From NCBI RefSeq assembly GCF_001751365.1, contig NZ_LJGT01000041.1:62729-126728 (forward strand): DNA of 64,000 nt, written 5' to 3'. The notes under the pieces are model-generated. The model did not search any database, was not told the origin of the DNA, and saw nothing but the letters and a program-made list of their open reading frames with translations. A program made the translations under genes and the position numbers. This DNA comes from Streptomyces abyssalis (GTDB lineage: Bacteria; Actinomycetota; Actinomycetes; Streptomycetales; Streptomycetaceae). Positions 50,619 through 60,121 of the stretch are shown here, in pieces (within the stretch, counting starts at the first letter, position 1; each line of letters starts with the position of its first letter).

Positions 50619-52045
50619 CCGGCACCGGCACCGGCACCGTCGTCCTCGCCGAGGAGGATCTCTCCTTCTTCGGCCACGACCCGATCTGGCTGATCGCGCT
50701 CAAGGCCGTCTTCTGCTTCGCGTTCCTGATGGTGACCGTGCTGATCTCCATCGTCATGGAGCGCAAGGTCGTCGCGTGGATGCAGCTGCGCGTCGGCCCG
50801 AACCGGCACGGGCCGTGGGGCATGCTCCAGTCGCTCGCCGACGGCATCAAGCTGATGCTGAAGGAAGACGTCGTCGTCAAGGGCGCCGACAAGGTCGTCT
50901 ACCTGCTCGCGCCGGTCCTCGCGGCCATTCCCGCCTTCCTGGCGATCGCGGTCATCCCCTTCGGGCCGCCGGGCAACGAGGTCTCCATCTTCGGCACCCG
51001 TACCGCGATGCAGCTCACCGACCTTCCGGTGGCCGCCCTCTACATCCTGGCCACCGCGTCCATCGGTGCGTACGGCGTGGTGCTCGCGGGCTGGTCGTCG
51101 AACTCGACGTACCCGCTGCTCGGAGCCGTCCGTGCCACCGCGCAGGTCATCAGCTACGAGATCGCGATGGGGCTCAGCTTCGCCGCGGTCTTCCTCTACT
51201 CCGGCTCGATGTCGACGTCGGCGATCGTGGACGCGCAGCAGGACACGTGGTTCGTGGCGCTGCTGCCGGTGTCGTTCCTGATCTACATGGTCTCGATGGT
51301 CGGCGAGGCGCACCGCGCGCCGTTCGACATGCCGGAGTCCGAGGGCGACCTGGTCGCGGGCTACCAGACCGAGTACAGCTCCATCAAGTTCGCGCTGTTC
51401 ATGATGGCCGAGTACGTGCACATCGTGACGCTCTCCGCCCTCGCGGCCACCCTGTTCCTGGGCGGCTGGCGGGCGCCGGCGCCGATCTCCACGTACTGGG
51501 AAGGCGCCAACCACGGCTGGTGGCCGCTGCTCTGGTTCTTCCTCAAGGTGTGCGCCTTGATCTTCTTCTTCGTCTGGATCCGCGGCACGCTCCCGCGTGT
51601 GCGCTACGACCAGTTCATGAAGCTGGGCTGGAAGGTCCTCATCCCCGTCTCCCTGGTGTGGCTGATGCTCGTCGCCACCGTGCGGGCGATGCGCAACGAG
51701 GGTTACGACTTCGCGGGGATCGTCTACTGGGTCGCGGGCGCGGCCCTCGCGGTCCTGCTGGTCTCCTTCGTCATCGACGTCTTCCGCGGACGCAAGGAGG
51801 AGGCGGAGGAGGAAGCCGCCGGGAAGAAGGCGGAGTCCGAGGTCTTCGATCCGATGGCGGGCGGCTTCCCCGTACCGCCGCTGCCCGGGCAGACCCTGCC
51901 GCCGGTGCCACGGCGCCGCTCCCGCCTCGACCGTGAGCTGGTCGGGCCGTCCGGTGCGCCGGAATCACCGGGCGAGGCGGGCGAGCAGGGCAAGGGCGCC
52001 CGTGCCGCCCAGAAAACTGACGGAAAGGAGGCCGACGGTGCCTGA
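50615..52045 (+). CDS. nuoH: NADH-quinone oxidoreductase subunit H
   Basis: Membrane subunit next to the quinone chamber, 476 residues with eight or more helices. MERKVVAWMQLRVGPNRHGPWGMLQSLADGIKL, SWSSNSTYPLLGAVRA-like GWSSNSTYPLLGAVRA, VGEAHRAPFDMPESEGDLVAGY and RGTLPRVRYDQFMKLGWK are conserved. A charged, Glu/Lys- and Pro-rich C-terminal extension of about 80 residues follows the last helix. ATG 50615 has GGGGAGG upstream. The end overlaps nuoI by 8 nt. Confidence 0.96.
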   Translation: MTGTGTGTVVLAEEDLSFFGHDPIWLIALKAVFCFAFLMVTVLISIVMERKVVAWMQLRVGPNRHGPWGMLQSLADGIKLMLKEDVVVKGADKVVYLLAPVLAAIPAFLAIAVIPFGPPGNEVSIFGTRTAMQLTDLPVAALYILATASIGAYGVVLAGWSSNSTYPLLGAVRATAQVISYEIAMGLSFAAVFLYSGSMSTSAIVDAQQDTWFVALLPVSFLIYMVSMVGEAHRAPFDMPESEGDLVAGYQTEYSSIKFALFMMAEYVHIVTLSALAATLFLGGWRAPAPISTYWEGANHGWWPLLWFFLKVCALIFFFVWIRGTLPRVRYDQFMKLGWKVLIPVSLVWLMLVATVRAMRNEGYDFAGIVYWVAGAALAVLLVSFVIDVFRGRKEEAEEEAAGKKAESEVFDPMAGGFPVPPLPGQTLPPVPRRRSRLDRELVGPSGAPESPGEAGEQGKGARAAQKTDGKEADGA

Positions 52046-52820
52046 CAACGAAGCAGAGGGCCTGCACCCCAAGACCCCCCGCAGCTCCGTGGCCGGCTTC
52101 GGCTTGACCTTCAAGGACATGTTCAAGAAGCGGCTGACCGAGCAGTACCCGGAGTACAAGAAGCCGACGGCACCGCGCTTCCACGGCCGCCACCAGCTCA
52201 ACCGGCACCCCGACGGGCTCGAGAAGTGCATCGGCTGCGAGCTGTGCGCATGGGCCTGTCCCGCTGACGCCATCTACGTCGAGGGCGCGGACAACACCGA
52301 CGAGGAGCGCTACTCGCCGGGTGAGCGCTACGGCCGCGTCTACCAGATCAACTATCTGCGCTGCATCCTGTGCGGCCTGTGCGTCGAGGCGTGCCCCACG
52401 CGCGCGCTGACGATGACCAACGACTACGAACTGGCCGACTCCTCCCGCGAATCGCTCATCTACACCAAGAAGGAGCTGCTCGCGGGCCTGGAGGAGGGCA
52501 TGGTCGACTCCCCGCACGCGATCTTCCCGGGCATGACGGAGAAGGACTACTACCGCGGACTGGTGACCGAGGCCGCAGCCGGCACCGAGCAGCAGACCGT
52601 GACCGACACCGGCGACCCGCAGGAGTCCGCCCGGGACTTCGGGTCCGCGGAACCCGCCGCTCAGCCGGTCGTCACCGACGGCCCCGCGGGCGCCGCCGCC
52701 GACGACGGCGGAGTCGACCCCTCGGCGCGCGACGCCGTCGAGGCGGAGACCGCGGCGGCCGGGGCGGCCGTACGGGCCCAGGGCAACCGCTCCGGGAACG
52801 ACTCGAAGGAGGGCCGGTGA
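52038..52820 (+). CDS. nuoI: NADH-quinone oxidoreductase subunit I
   Basis: Ferredoxin-like subunit with clusters N6a and N6b, 260 residues. The two motifs are CIGCELCAWACPADAIYVEG and CILCGLCVEACPTRALTMT, both complete. A C-terminal tail of about 70 residues rich in Ala, Asp and Glu extends it beyond the usual ~180-210. GTG at 52038 has AAAGGAGG upstream. The stop overlaps the nuoJ GTG by 4 nt. Confidence 0.96.
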   Translation: MPDNEAEGLHPKTPRSSVAGFGLTFKDMFKKRLTEQYPEYKKPTAPRFHGRHQLNRHPDGLEKCIGCELCAWACPADAIYVEGADNTDEERYSPGERYGRVYQINYLRCILCGLCVEACPTRALTMTNDYELADSSRESLIYTKKELLAGLEEGMVDSPHAIFPGMTEKDYYRGLVTEAAAGTEQQTVTDTGDPQESARDFGSAEPAAQPVVTDGPAGAAADDGGVDPSARDAVEAETAAAGAAVRAQGNRSGNDSKEGR

Positions 52821-53794
52821 CCATGGCCGTACTGCCAGCCATGTCCGCCGCGCCGGGCTCCGCGGGCCCGGCCGTCCTCGCCGCCACATCGACCTCGGCG
52901 GGAGAGACGGCGGCGTTCTGGGTGCTGGGTTCGGTCGCCGTGCTCGGCGCGCTCGGCACCGTACTGCTGCGGCGCGCGGTGCACTCCGCGTTGTGCCTCG
53001 CGGGGACGATGGTGATCCTGGCGCTCTTCTACCTCGCCAACGGCGCGTACTTCCTGGGCATCGTGCAGATCGTCGTCTACACCGGCGCCGTGATGATGCT
53101 CTTCCTCTTCGTGCTGATGCTCGTGGGCGTGAGCACCGCCGACTCCCTCAAGGAGACGCTCAAGGGCCAGCGGTGGCTCGCGGCGGCCTGCGGACTCGGC
53201 CTGGGAATCCTGCTCGTCGCAGGCCTCGGCCAGGTCTCGGTGCGCTCCTTCGAGGGTCTCGGGCAGGCCAACGCGGGCGGGAACGTACCGGCGCTGGCCT
53301 CGCTGCTGTTCACCAAGTACGTCGTCGCCTTCGAGGTGGTGGGCGCGCTGCTCACCGTCGCCGCCGTCGGCGCGACGCTGCTGACGCACCGCGAGCGCAT
53401 CGAGAAGACCAAGTCGCAGCGCGAACAGGCCGAAGAGCGCGTGAGGGCCGGCAAGCATCTGCCGCCGCTGCCCGCGCCCGGTGTGTACGCGCGGCACAAC
53501 GCCGTGGACCGTCCCGGCCTGCTGCCCGACGGCACCCCGTCCGACCTGACCGTCAGCGCGACGCTGCGCAACCGCGGCCAGGTGCGCGAGGTCGGTCCGG
53601 AGGCGCTGCACCGCGTCGCCGCGCTCGAGCAGCGCACCGCGGACAGCCACGGCCAGACCGAGCACACCGGACGGATGTACGGCGAACCGCACGACCCGGA
53701 GCGGGACGTGGACGACGCCGACGACGAGGGGCAGGGCGGCCGTGAGGCACGCAAGGCCCGTGGCGACGCCCGCGAAGAGGAGGCCGCCAAGTGA
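52817..53794 (+). CDS. nuoJ: NADH-quinone oxidoreductase subunit J
   Basis: Membrane-arm subunit, 325 residues. Five helices occupy about 30-200, including the pi-bulge helix region LGIVQIVVYTGAVMMLFLFVLMLVG-like block (YFLGIVQIVVYTGAVMM). A long hydrophilic tail of about 125 residues follows, ending in an Asp/Glu/Arg-rich stretch; typical NuoJ proteins stop near 165-285. GTG 52817 or ATG 52823 may start; GAAGGAGG precedes both. The stop overlaps nuoK by 4 nt. Confidence 0.95.
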   Translation: MTMAVLPAMSAAPGSAGPAVLAATSTSAGETAAFWVLGSVAVLGALGTVLLRRAVHSALCLAGTMVILALFYLANGAYFLGIVQIVVYTGAVMMLFLFVLMLVGVSTADSLKETLKGQRWLAAACGLGLGILLVAGLGQVSVRSFEGLGQANAGGNVPALASLLFTKYVVAFEVVGALLTVAAVGATLLTHRERIEKTKSQREQAEERVRAGKHLPPLPAPGVYARHNAVDRPGLLPDGTPSDLTVSATLRNRGQVREVGPEALHRVAALEQRTADSHGQTEHTGRMYGEPHDPERDVDDADDEGQGGREARKARGDAREEEAAK

Positions 53795-54090
53795 GCCCCG
53801 TCAACTACGTCTATCTCGCCGCGGTGCTGTTCACCATCGGCGCCGCCGGAGTGCTGATCAGGCGGAACGCGATCGTGGTGTTCATGTGCGTCGAACTGAT
53901 GCTGAACGCGGCGAACTTGACCCTGGTCGCCTTCTCCCGCATCCACGGCAATCTCGACGGCCAGATCATGGCGTTCTTCGTCATGGTCGTCGCCGCGGCC
54001 GAGGTCGTGGTCGGGCTGGCGATCATCGTGATGATGTACCGCTCCCGTCACTCGGCATCGGTCGACGACGCCAGCCTGATGAAGCTGTAA
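53791..54090 (+). CDS. nuoK: NADH-quinone oxidoreductase subunit K
   Basis: Small membrane subunit, 99 residues and three helices. The buried glutamates that carry protons are in MCVELMLNAANLTLVAF and AAAEVVVGLAIIV, at the usual places. The start VNYVYLAAVLFTIGAAGVL is typical. Overlaps nuoJ; nuoL follows 13 nt later. Confidence 0.97.
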   Translation: MSPVNYVYLAAVLFTIGAAGVLIRRNAIVVFMCVELMLNAANLTLVAFSRIHGNLDGQIMAFFVMVVAAAEVVVGLAIIVMMYRSRHSASVDDASLMKL

Positions 54091-54103
54091 GGGGTACGAA
54101 CCA

Positions 54104-55993
54104 GTGGAGTCATTGATCGGACTGCTCGTCGGCTTCCCGCTGCTGGGCGCGGCGGTGCTGCTGTGCGGCGGCGCGAAACTCGACCGGAGCGGGCACTGGC
54201 TGGGCGTGCTGTTCTCGGGGGCCTCGTTCGTGACGGGCGTCGTCCTCTTCGCCGGCATGCTCGGCAGGCCCACCGACGAACGCGCCCTGCACCAGCACCT
54301 GTTCAGCTGGGTGCCGGTGGAGAGCTTCCAGGCGGACGTCGCCTTCCAGCTCGACCAGCTCGCCATGACCTTCGTGCTGCTGATCACCGGTGTGGGCACG
54401 CTGATCCACATCTACTCGGTCGGCTACATGGAGCACGACGTCGGCCGCCGCCGCTTCTTCGGCTATCTCAACCTCTTCCTCGCCGCGATGCTGCTGCTCG
54501 TCCTCGCGGACAACTACCTGCTGCTGTACGTCGGTTGGGAGGGCGTCGGCCTCGCGTCGTACCTGCTCATCGGCTTCTGGCAGTTCAAACCGAGCGCGGC
54601 CGTGGCGGCGAAGAAGGCGTTCCTGGTCAACCGTGTCGGCGACGCGGGCCTGGCCATCGCGATCTTCCTGATGTTCACCACGTTCGGCACGTTCACCTTC
54701 GCGCCCGTACTGGAGAACGCGACGGACGCCGGCGAGGGCATGCTGACCGCGATCGGGCTGATGCTGCTGCTCGCCGCGTGCGGCAAGTCCGCACAGGTGC
54801 CGCTGCAGTCCTGGCTCGGTGACGCGATGGAGGGCCCGACCCCGGTCTCCGCCCTCATCCACGCGGCGACGATGGTGACCGCGGGCGTGTATCTGATCAC
54901 CCGCTCCGGCGCGATCTTCAACGGAGCGCCGGACGCGCAGACGGCGGTGGTCGTCGTCGGCGCCGTCACGCTCATCTTCGGTGCGATCGTCGGTTGCGCG
55001 AAGGACGACATCAAGAAGGCGCTGGCCGGTTCGACGATGTCGCAGATCGGCTACATGGTCCTGGCGGCCGGACTCGGCCCGATCGGCTACGCGTTCGCCA
55101 TCATGCACCTCGTCACGCACGGCTTCTTCAAGGCCGGGCTCTTCCTCGGAGCCGGCAGCGTGATGCACGGCATGAACGACGAGGTCGACATGCGCAAGTA
55201 CGGCGGCCTGCGGAAGTACATGCCGGTCACCTTCGTGACGTTCGGGCTCGGCTACCTCGCCATCATCGGCTTCCCCGGGCTCTCCGGCTTCTTCTCCAAG
55301 GACCAGATCATCGAGGCCGCGTTCGCCAAGGGCGGCACGCAGGGCCTGATCCTCGGCGCGGTCACGCTGATCGGCGCCGCGATCACCGCGTACTACATGA
55401 CGCGCGTGATGCTGATGACGTTCTTCGGCGAGGAGCGCTGGCGCGGCCAGGAGAACGAGCCGCACCCGCACGAGTCCCCGAAGGTCATGACGGTCCCGAT
55501 GATCGTGCTGGCCTTCGGATCGGTGTTCGCGGGCGGCCTGTTCAAGGCGGGCGAGTCCTTCGTCCACTGGCTGGAGCCGGTCACGCAGTTCGAGCACGGC
55601 CACTCGCCGTTCTCGGCGGCCGTGGTGACGGGCATGACGGTCGTGGCGCTGCTGATCGGCGTCGCCGGGGCGTGGCTGCAGTACGGCCGCAGGCCCGTGC
55701 CGTCCGTGGCGCCGCGCGGCAGCCTGCTGACGCGTGCGGCCCGCCGCGACCTGCTCCAGGACGACTTCAACCACGTCGCCCTGGTCAAGCCGGGCGAGTA
55801 TCTGACGCGCGGACTGGTCTATGCCGACAACAAGGTGGTCGACGGGGCGGTCAACGGCACCGCCGCCGCCTTCGGCGGCCTCTCCGGCCGTACGCGCCGG
55901 GTCCAGAACGGTTTCGTCCGCTCGTACGCGGTCTCGATGTTCGGCGGCGCGGCGGTACTGGTCGCCGCGACGCTGCTGATGAGGGCGGTCTGA
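54104..55993 (+). CDS. nuoL: NADH-quinone oxidoreductase subunit L
   Basis: Antiporter-like proton-pumping subunit at the distal end of the membrane arm, 629 residues. LLLYVGWEGVGLASYLLIGFW has the key Glu, KKAFLVNRVGDAGL a pump Lys/Arg, GPTPVSALIHAATMVTAGVYL the broken-helix region and KDDIKKALAGSTMSQIGYM the central Lys. HLVTHGFFKAGLFLGAGSVMH has the conserved His/Lys. The C-terminal lateral helix is present. GTG at 54104 starts MESLIGLL. Confidence 0.97.
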   Translation: MESLIGLLVGFPLLGAAVLLCGGAKLDRSGHWLGVLFSGASFVTGVVLFAGMLGRPTDERALHQHLFSWVPVESFQADVAFQLDQLAMTFVLLITGVGTLIHIYSVGYMEHDVGRRRFFGYLNLFLAAMLLLVLADNYLLLYVGWEGVGLASYLLIGFWQFKPSAAVAAKKAFLVNRVGDAGLAIAIFLMFTTFGTFTFAPVLENATDAGEGMLTAIGLMLLLAACGKSAQVPLQSWLGDAMEGPTPVSALIHAATMVTAGVYLITRSGAIFNGAPDAQTAVVVVGAVTLIFGAIVGCAKDDIKKALAGSTMSQIGYMVLAAGLGPIGYAFAIMHLVTHGFFKAGLFLGAGSVMHGMNDEVDMRKYGGLRKYMPVTFVTFGLGYLAIIGFPGLSGFFSKDQIIEAAFAKGGTQGLILGAVTLIGAAITAYYMTRVMLMTFFGEERWRGQENEPHPHESPKVMTVPMIVLAFGSVFAGGLFKAGESFVHWLEPVTQFEHGHSPFSAAVVTGMTVVALLIGVAGAWLQYGRRPVPSVAPRGSLLTRAARRDLLQDDFNHVALVKPGEYLTRGLVYADNKVVDGAVNGTAAAFGGLSGRTRRVQNGFVRSYAVSMFGGAAVLVAATLLMRAV

Positions 55994-55996
55994 GTC

Positions 55997-57661
55997 ATGT
56001 CTGTAGCAAACGCAGGATTCCCCCTGCTGACGGTCACGGCCGCGCTGCCCGCGGCCGGCGCGATCGCCACCGCGGCCCTGCCCGCCGCGAAGCGGGGTGC
56101 CGCGAAGTGGGTGGCGCTGGTCGTCTCCGTGGCGACGCTCGTCCTCTCGCTCGTCGTGCTGGCGCGCTTCGACCCGGGCGGCCCGCGCTACCAGCTCACC
56201 GAGTCGCACGCCTGGATCGCGGACTTCGGCGTGCGGTACGAGCTGGGCGTGGACGGCATCGGGGCCGTGCTGATCGCCCTCACGGCGCTGCTGCTCCCGT
56301 TCATCATCGCGGCGGCCTGGCACGACGCGGACGAGCTGGAGCCCGCACGGCCCAACCGGCGGTGGCGGCCCACTCAGGGCTTCTTCGCGCTGATGCTCGC
56401 CACCGAGGCGATGGTGATCATCTCCTTCGCCGCGACCGACGTGTTCCTCTTCTACGTCTTCTTCGAAGCCATGCTGATCCCGATGTACTTCCTCATCGGC
56501 GGCTTCGGCGACCGTGCGCACGCCGCGGGCGAGGAGGAGGCCGCGAAGCAGCGCTCGTACGCGGCCGTGAAGTTCCTGCTCTACAACCTCGTCGGCGGCC
56601 TCATCATGCTGGCTGCGGTGATCGGCCTCTTCGTCGTCACCTCCGACCAGCTCGGCGAGGGCACCTTCTCGCTGCAGAAGATCACCGAGGCCCGCGCGGA
56701 CGGCGGCTTCCAGCTCGACACGAACATCGAGCGGCTGCTCTTCCTGGGCTTCTTCTTCGCCTTCGCGGTGAAGGCCCCGCTGTGGCCCCTGCACACCTGG
56801 CTGCCCAACGCCATGGGTGAGTCGACCGCGCCGGTGGCCGTCCTGATCACCGCCGTCGTCGACAAGGTCGGCACCTTCGCGATGCTCCGCTTCTGCCTCG
56901 GCCTCTTCCCCGAGGCGAGCAAGTGGGCCACGCCGGTGGTGCTCGTACTGGCCCTGGTGAGCATCCTCTACGGCGCGTTGCTGGCCGTGGGCCAGCGGGA
57001 CATCAAGAGGCTCATCGCCTACGCCTCCATCTCCCACTTCGGCTTCATCATCCTCGGCGTCTTCGCCATGACCAGCCAGGGCCAGAGCGGCGCGACGCTC
57101 TACATGGTCTTCCACGGCGTCTCCACCGCCGCGCTGATGCTGGTCGCCGGCTTCCTCATCAGCCGCCGCGGTTCGCGTCTCATCGCGGACTACGGAGGGG
57201 TGCAGAAGGTCGCGCCCGTACTCGCCGGGACGTTCCTGGTGGGTGGTCTGGCCACGCTCTCGCTGCCCGGACTGGCGCCGTTCATCAGCGAGTTCCTGGT
57301 GCTGGTGGGCACGTTCAGCCGGTACCCGGTCGCGGGCATCGTCGCCACGGCGGGCATCGTCCTCGCCGCGCTGTACGTACTGCTGATGTACCAGCGCACC
57401 ATGACAGGGCCCGTCACGAGGCCCGAGGTGCGGGCCATGCCGGACCTGCGGGTGCGGGAAATGGCGGTGGCGGTGCCGCTCGTGGCACTGCTGGTCTTCC
57501 TGGGCGTCTTCCCGAAGCCCCTGACCGACATCGTCAACCCGGCCGTCGAGCACACGATGTCGGACGTGCAGAAGAAGGACCCGGAACCGGACCACCAAGT
57601 CGCCGAGACGGGCTGGTTCGACTACAAGCCGGCTGAGCACGCCGGAGGTGACCACAAGTGA
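55997..57661 (+). CDS. nuoM: NADH-quinone oxidoreductase subunit M
   Basis: Second antiporter-like pump subunit, 554 residues. DVFLFYVFFEAMLIPMYFLIG has the key Glu. WPLHTWLPNAMGESTAPVAV, VGQRDIKRLIAYASISHFGF (pump Lys) and VFHGVSTAALMLVAGFLISRR are canonical. The C-terminal 40 residues are hydrophilic and Lys/Glu-rich. ATG is 3 nt after the nuoL stop; the end overlaps nuoN by 4 nt. Confidence 0.97.
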   Translation: MSVANAGFPLLTVTAALPAAGAIATAALPAAKRGAAKWVALVVSVATLVLSLVVLARFDPGGPRYQLTESHAWIADFGVRYELGVDGIGAVLIALTALLLPFIIAAAWHDADELEPARPNRRWRPTQGFFALMLATEAMVIISFAATDVFLFYVFFEAMLIPMYFLIGGFGDRAHAAGEEEAAKQRSYAAVKFLLYNLVGGLIMLAAVIGLFVVTSDQLGEGTFSLQKITEARADGGFQLDTNIERLLFLGFFFAFAVKAPLWPLHTWLPNAMGESTAPVAVLITAVVDKVGTFAMLRFCLGLFPEASKWATPVVLVLALVSILYGALLAVGQRDIKRLIAYASISHFGFIILGVFAMTSQGQSGATLYMVFHGVSTAALMLVAGFLISRRGSRLIADYGGVQKVAPVLAGTFLVGGLATLSLPGLAPFISEFLVLVGTFSRYPVAGIVATAGIVLAALYVLLMYQRTMTGPVTRPEVRAMPDLRVREMAVAVPLVALLVFLGVFPKPLTDIVNPAVEHTMSDVQKKDPEPDHQVAETGWFDYKPAEHAGGDHK

Positions 57662-59328
57662 GCGCGGTGGCAACGGTTTCGGGGGCGGCGAGTTCCGTCC
57701 CCAGCCTGTGGACACTGGGGGCGGAGCAACTCCAGGCCCCGAAGATCGAGTACGCCCAGCTGTCGCCGACGCTGATCGTGCTCGGGGCGGCCGTCGTCGG
57801 CATCGTGCTGGAGGCGTTCCTCCCGCGGAAGTTCCGCTACGGCGCGCAGTTGATCCTCGCGGCGCTCGGGCTGGCCTCCGCGTTCGCGGCGGTGCTCGGC
57901 CTCGCGATCTCGGGGCACGCGACGACCAAGGCGGCCATCGCGGGCATGGGCGCCATCGCCGTCGACGGGCCGACGCTCTTCCTGCAGGGCACGATCCTGC
58001 TGGTCGGGCTGGTCTCCGTCTTCGTCTTCGCCGAGCGCCGGCTGGAGCCCCGCTCGCACAAGAGCGGCGCCCACGTGGACTCCTGGGCGGCACAGCCCGC
58101 GTCCGTACCGGGCGGCGAGGGCGAGCGTGAGGCCACGAAGGCGGGCTGGACGACCACCGAGGTCTATCCGCTGCTGCTCTTCGCGGTCGGCGGTATGCTC
58201 ATCTTCCCCGCCGCGAACGACCTGTTGACGCTCTTCATCGCGCTGGAGGTCTTCTCCCTCCCGCTCTACCTGCTGTGCGCGCTGGCCCGCCGCCGGCGGC
58301 TGCTCTCGCAGGAGGCGGCGGTCAAGTACTTCCTGCTGGGCGCCTTCTCCTCCGCGTTCCTGCTGTTCGGCGCCGCACTGCTGTACGGCTACGCGGGCAC
58401 CGTCGACTACTCGGGCATCGCCCGCGTCATCGGCAACGCCGACCGGACCACGAGCGCCGTGCTCGCGGAGACCACCGGCAACGACGCGCTGCTGCTGATC
58501 GGCGGCGCCCTGGTGGTCATGGGCCTGCTGTTCAAGGTCGGCGCCGTCCCGTTCCACATGTGGACCCCGGACGTCTACCAGGGCGCCCCCACGCCGGTGA
58601 CCGGCTTCATGGCGGCGGCGACGAAGGTGGCCGCGTTCGGCGCGCTGCTGCGCCTGCTGTACGTGGTGCTGCCGGGCCTGCGCTGGGACTGGCGGCCGGT
58701 GATGTGGGGCGTCGCGATCCTCACGATGCTGGCCGGCGCGGTCGTCGCGATCACGCAGACCGACATCAAGCGGCTGCTGGCCTACTCGTCGATCGCACAC
58801 GCGGGTTTCCTGCTCGCCGGCGTCATCGCCACATCGAGGGACGGCGTCTCCTCGGTGCTCTTCTACCTGGGCGCCTACTCGTTCGTGACGCTGGGCGCCT
58901 TCGCGGTGGTCACGCTCGTACGGGACGCGGGCGGTGAGGCGACACACCTGTCCAAGTGGGCCGGGCTGGGGCGCCGTTCGCCACTGCTGGCCGGGGTCTT
59001 CGCGGTGTTCCTGCTGGCCTTCGCCGGGATTCCGCTGACGTCCGGGTTCTCCGGCAAGTTCGCGGTGTTCAAGGCGGCGGCGGAGGGCGGCGCCGGCGCG
59101 CTCGTCGTCGTCGGTGTCATCGCCTCGGCGATCGCGGCGTTCTTCTACATCCGCGTCATCGTGCTGATGTTCCTGAGCGAGCCGAAGGCGGACGGGCCGA
59201 CGGTCGCCGTCCCCAGCGTCTGGACGACGTCCGCCATCACGGCCGGCGTCCTGGTCACGATCGTGCTGGGTGTCGCCCCGCAGTACTTCCTGGACCTGGC
59301 GAGCCAGGCGGGCGTCTTCGTCCGCTAG
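57658..59328 (+). CDS. nuoN: NADH-quinone oxidoreductase subunit N
   Basis: Third antiporter-like pump subunit and last gene of nuo, 556 residues. NDLLTLFIALEVFSLPLYLLC has the conserved Glu, QEAAVKYFLLGAFSSAFLLFG a Lys, VPFHMWTPDVYQGAPTPVTGF the signature and TQTDIKRLLAYSSIAHAGF the central Lys. Between helices 3 and 4 lies a hydrophilic loop (about 120-160). GTG at 57658 overlaps nuoM. A hairpin follows 13 nt after the stop. Confidence 0.97.
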   Translation: MSAVATVSGAASSVPSLWTLGAEQLQAPKIEYAQLSPTLIVLGAAVVGIVLEAFLPRKFRYGAQLILAALGLASAFAAVLGLAISGHATTKAAIAGMGAIAVDGPTLFLQGTILLVGLVSVFVFAERRLEPRSHKSGAHVDSWAAQPASVPGGEGEREATKAGWTTTEVYPLLLFAVGGMLIFPAANDLLTLFIALEVFSLPLYLLCALARRRRLLSQEAAVKYFLLGAFSSAFLLFGAALLYGYAGTVDYSGIARVIGNADRTTSAVLAETTGNDALLLIGGALVVMGLLFKVGAVPFHMWTPDVYQGAPTPVTGFMAAATKVAAFGALLRLLYVVLPGLRWDWRPVMWGVAILTMLAGAVVAITQTDIKRLLAYSSIAHAGFLLAGVIATSRDGVSSVLFYLGAYSFVTLGAFAVVTLVRDAGGEATHLSKWAGLGRRSPLLAGVFAVFLLAFAGIPLTSGFSGKFAVFKAAAEGGAGALVVVGVIASAIAAFFYIRVIVLMFLSEPKADGPTVAVPSVWTTSAITAGVLVTIVLGVAPQYFLDLASQAGVFVR

Positions 59329-59341
59329 CCGGACCGCCCGC

Positions 59342-59382
59342 GCCGCTGCCCGGCACCCCGCCAAGGGGCGCCGGGCAGCGGC
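59342..59382. terminator. Bidirectional terminator after nuoN
   Basis: Perfect 13-bp outer stem GCCGCTGCCCGGC / GCCGGGCAGCGGC plus an inner CCCC/GGGG stem. It separates nuo from the convergent antitoxin gene. Confidence 0.88.
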
Positions 59383-59411
59383 ATGTTGTGTCGCGTTCGG
59401 ATCCTGCAGCG

Positions 59412-59729
59412 TCAGAGGCGGACGGAGACGTTGCCGATGGTGGCCAGTATCGTCAACTCGCCCCCGATGGCGTGCAGATAGGCGGCCATGCTCGCCGTGT
59501 CCAGCCCGGCCTGGCCTCGTTCGATCTGGCTCACACGTCCTTGGGTGACGCCCATGGCCTCCGCCACGTCTTTCTGGGAAAGGCCCTGTGCCTTGCGGAG
59601 CGAGGCCAGTTCATGACCCCGCTCGGCGTCGAGCATCTGTCGCTTGATCTCGTCGATCCGTTTGCGGTCCCCGTCATCGAGACCGGCGGTGACGTCGGCC
59701 ATCGTTCCGAGTTCTTCAGCGCGAGTCAT
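59412..59729 (-). CDS. higA: XRE-family antitoxin, HigA-like
   Basis: DNA-binding antitoxin, 105 residues. A helical N-terminus (TRAEELGTMADVTAGLD) leads to an XRE helix-turn-helix at about 41-72: LASLRKAQGLSQKDVAEAMG, VTQGRVSQIERG. The C-terminal AAYLHAIGGELTILATIG is the usual dimer strand. The ATG at 59729 overlaps the toxin gene end by 14 nt. Toxin-first order and the HigA-type XRE domain fit a HigBA module. It should bind the palindrome at 60122 and repress the pair. Confidence 0.85.
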   Translation of the reverse strand: MTRAEELGTMADVTAGLDDGDRKRIDEIKRQMLDAERGHELASLRKAQGLSQKDVAEAMGVTQGRVSQIERGQAGLDTASMAAYLHAIGGELTILATIGNVSVRL

Positions 59730-60114
59730 CGTTTCCGTCCTCTTTCTCCAGAGCCTCCAGGTAGGCGGTGTACTTTCGGTCAGCCTCCCTGATCGCCTTG
59801 GGATACCAGGAATCCCACTGCCGTCTTGCGGCCTTGTCACCCGCGACGAGGAAGATCGCTCTCCGCGCCGGGTCGAAGACGAAGAGGAGCCGGATGCTGA
59901 CGGTCGCACCACTGCGTGGGCGCAACTCCCGCATGTTCCGGTACCGGCTCCCGTCGATCGCCCCGACGCTGGGGCGACGTAGCGCCGGGCCGCCTTCCTG
60001 CAGTCGTTCCAGCGCGGCGACCACGTGGTGGTAGCTTTCCAGGTCCTTCTCGCGGAGGCCGTTGATCCATTGAAGAACGTCCTCGAAGAATCTGAGCTCG
60101 TACCGGTCTTTCAC
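59716..60114 (-). CDS. higB: RelE/HigB-superfamily toxin (Gp49-like)
   Basis: Putative ribosome-dependent mRNA interferase, 132 residues. YELRFFEDVLQWINGLREKD is the N-terminal helix pair, ALERLQEGGPALRRPSVGAI and MRELRPRSGATVSIRLLFVFDP form the family core (PF05973 type), with several Arg/Lys as likely catalytic residues. AIFLVAGDKAARRQWD follows, then a C-terminal helix. The GTG at 60114 directly follows GGGAG, too close for normal ribosome binding. A TAATAT -10 box ends 7 nt upstream, so the mRNA may be leaderless. Confidence 0.82.
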   Translation of the reverse strand: MKDRYELRFFEDVLQWINGLREKDLESYHHVVAALERLQEGGPALRRPSVGAIDGSRYRNMRELRPRSGATVSIRLLFVFDPARRAIFLVAGDKAARRQWDSWYPKAIREADRKYTAYLEALEKEDGNDDSR

Positions 60115-60121
60115 CTCCCGA

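Noticed and set aside
54110..58093. 1327-codon minus-strand open frame
   Set aside because: Antisense to nuoL, nuoM and nuoN; His/Arg/Gly-rich with no fold. A GC-codon-bias shadow.
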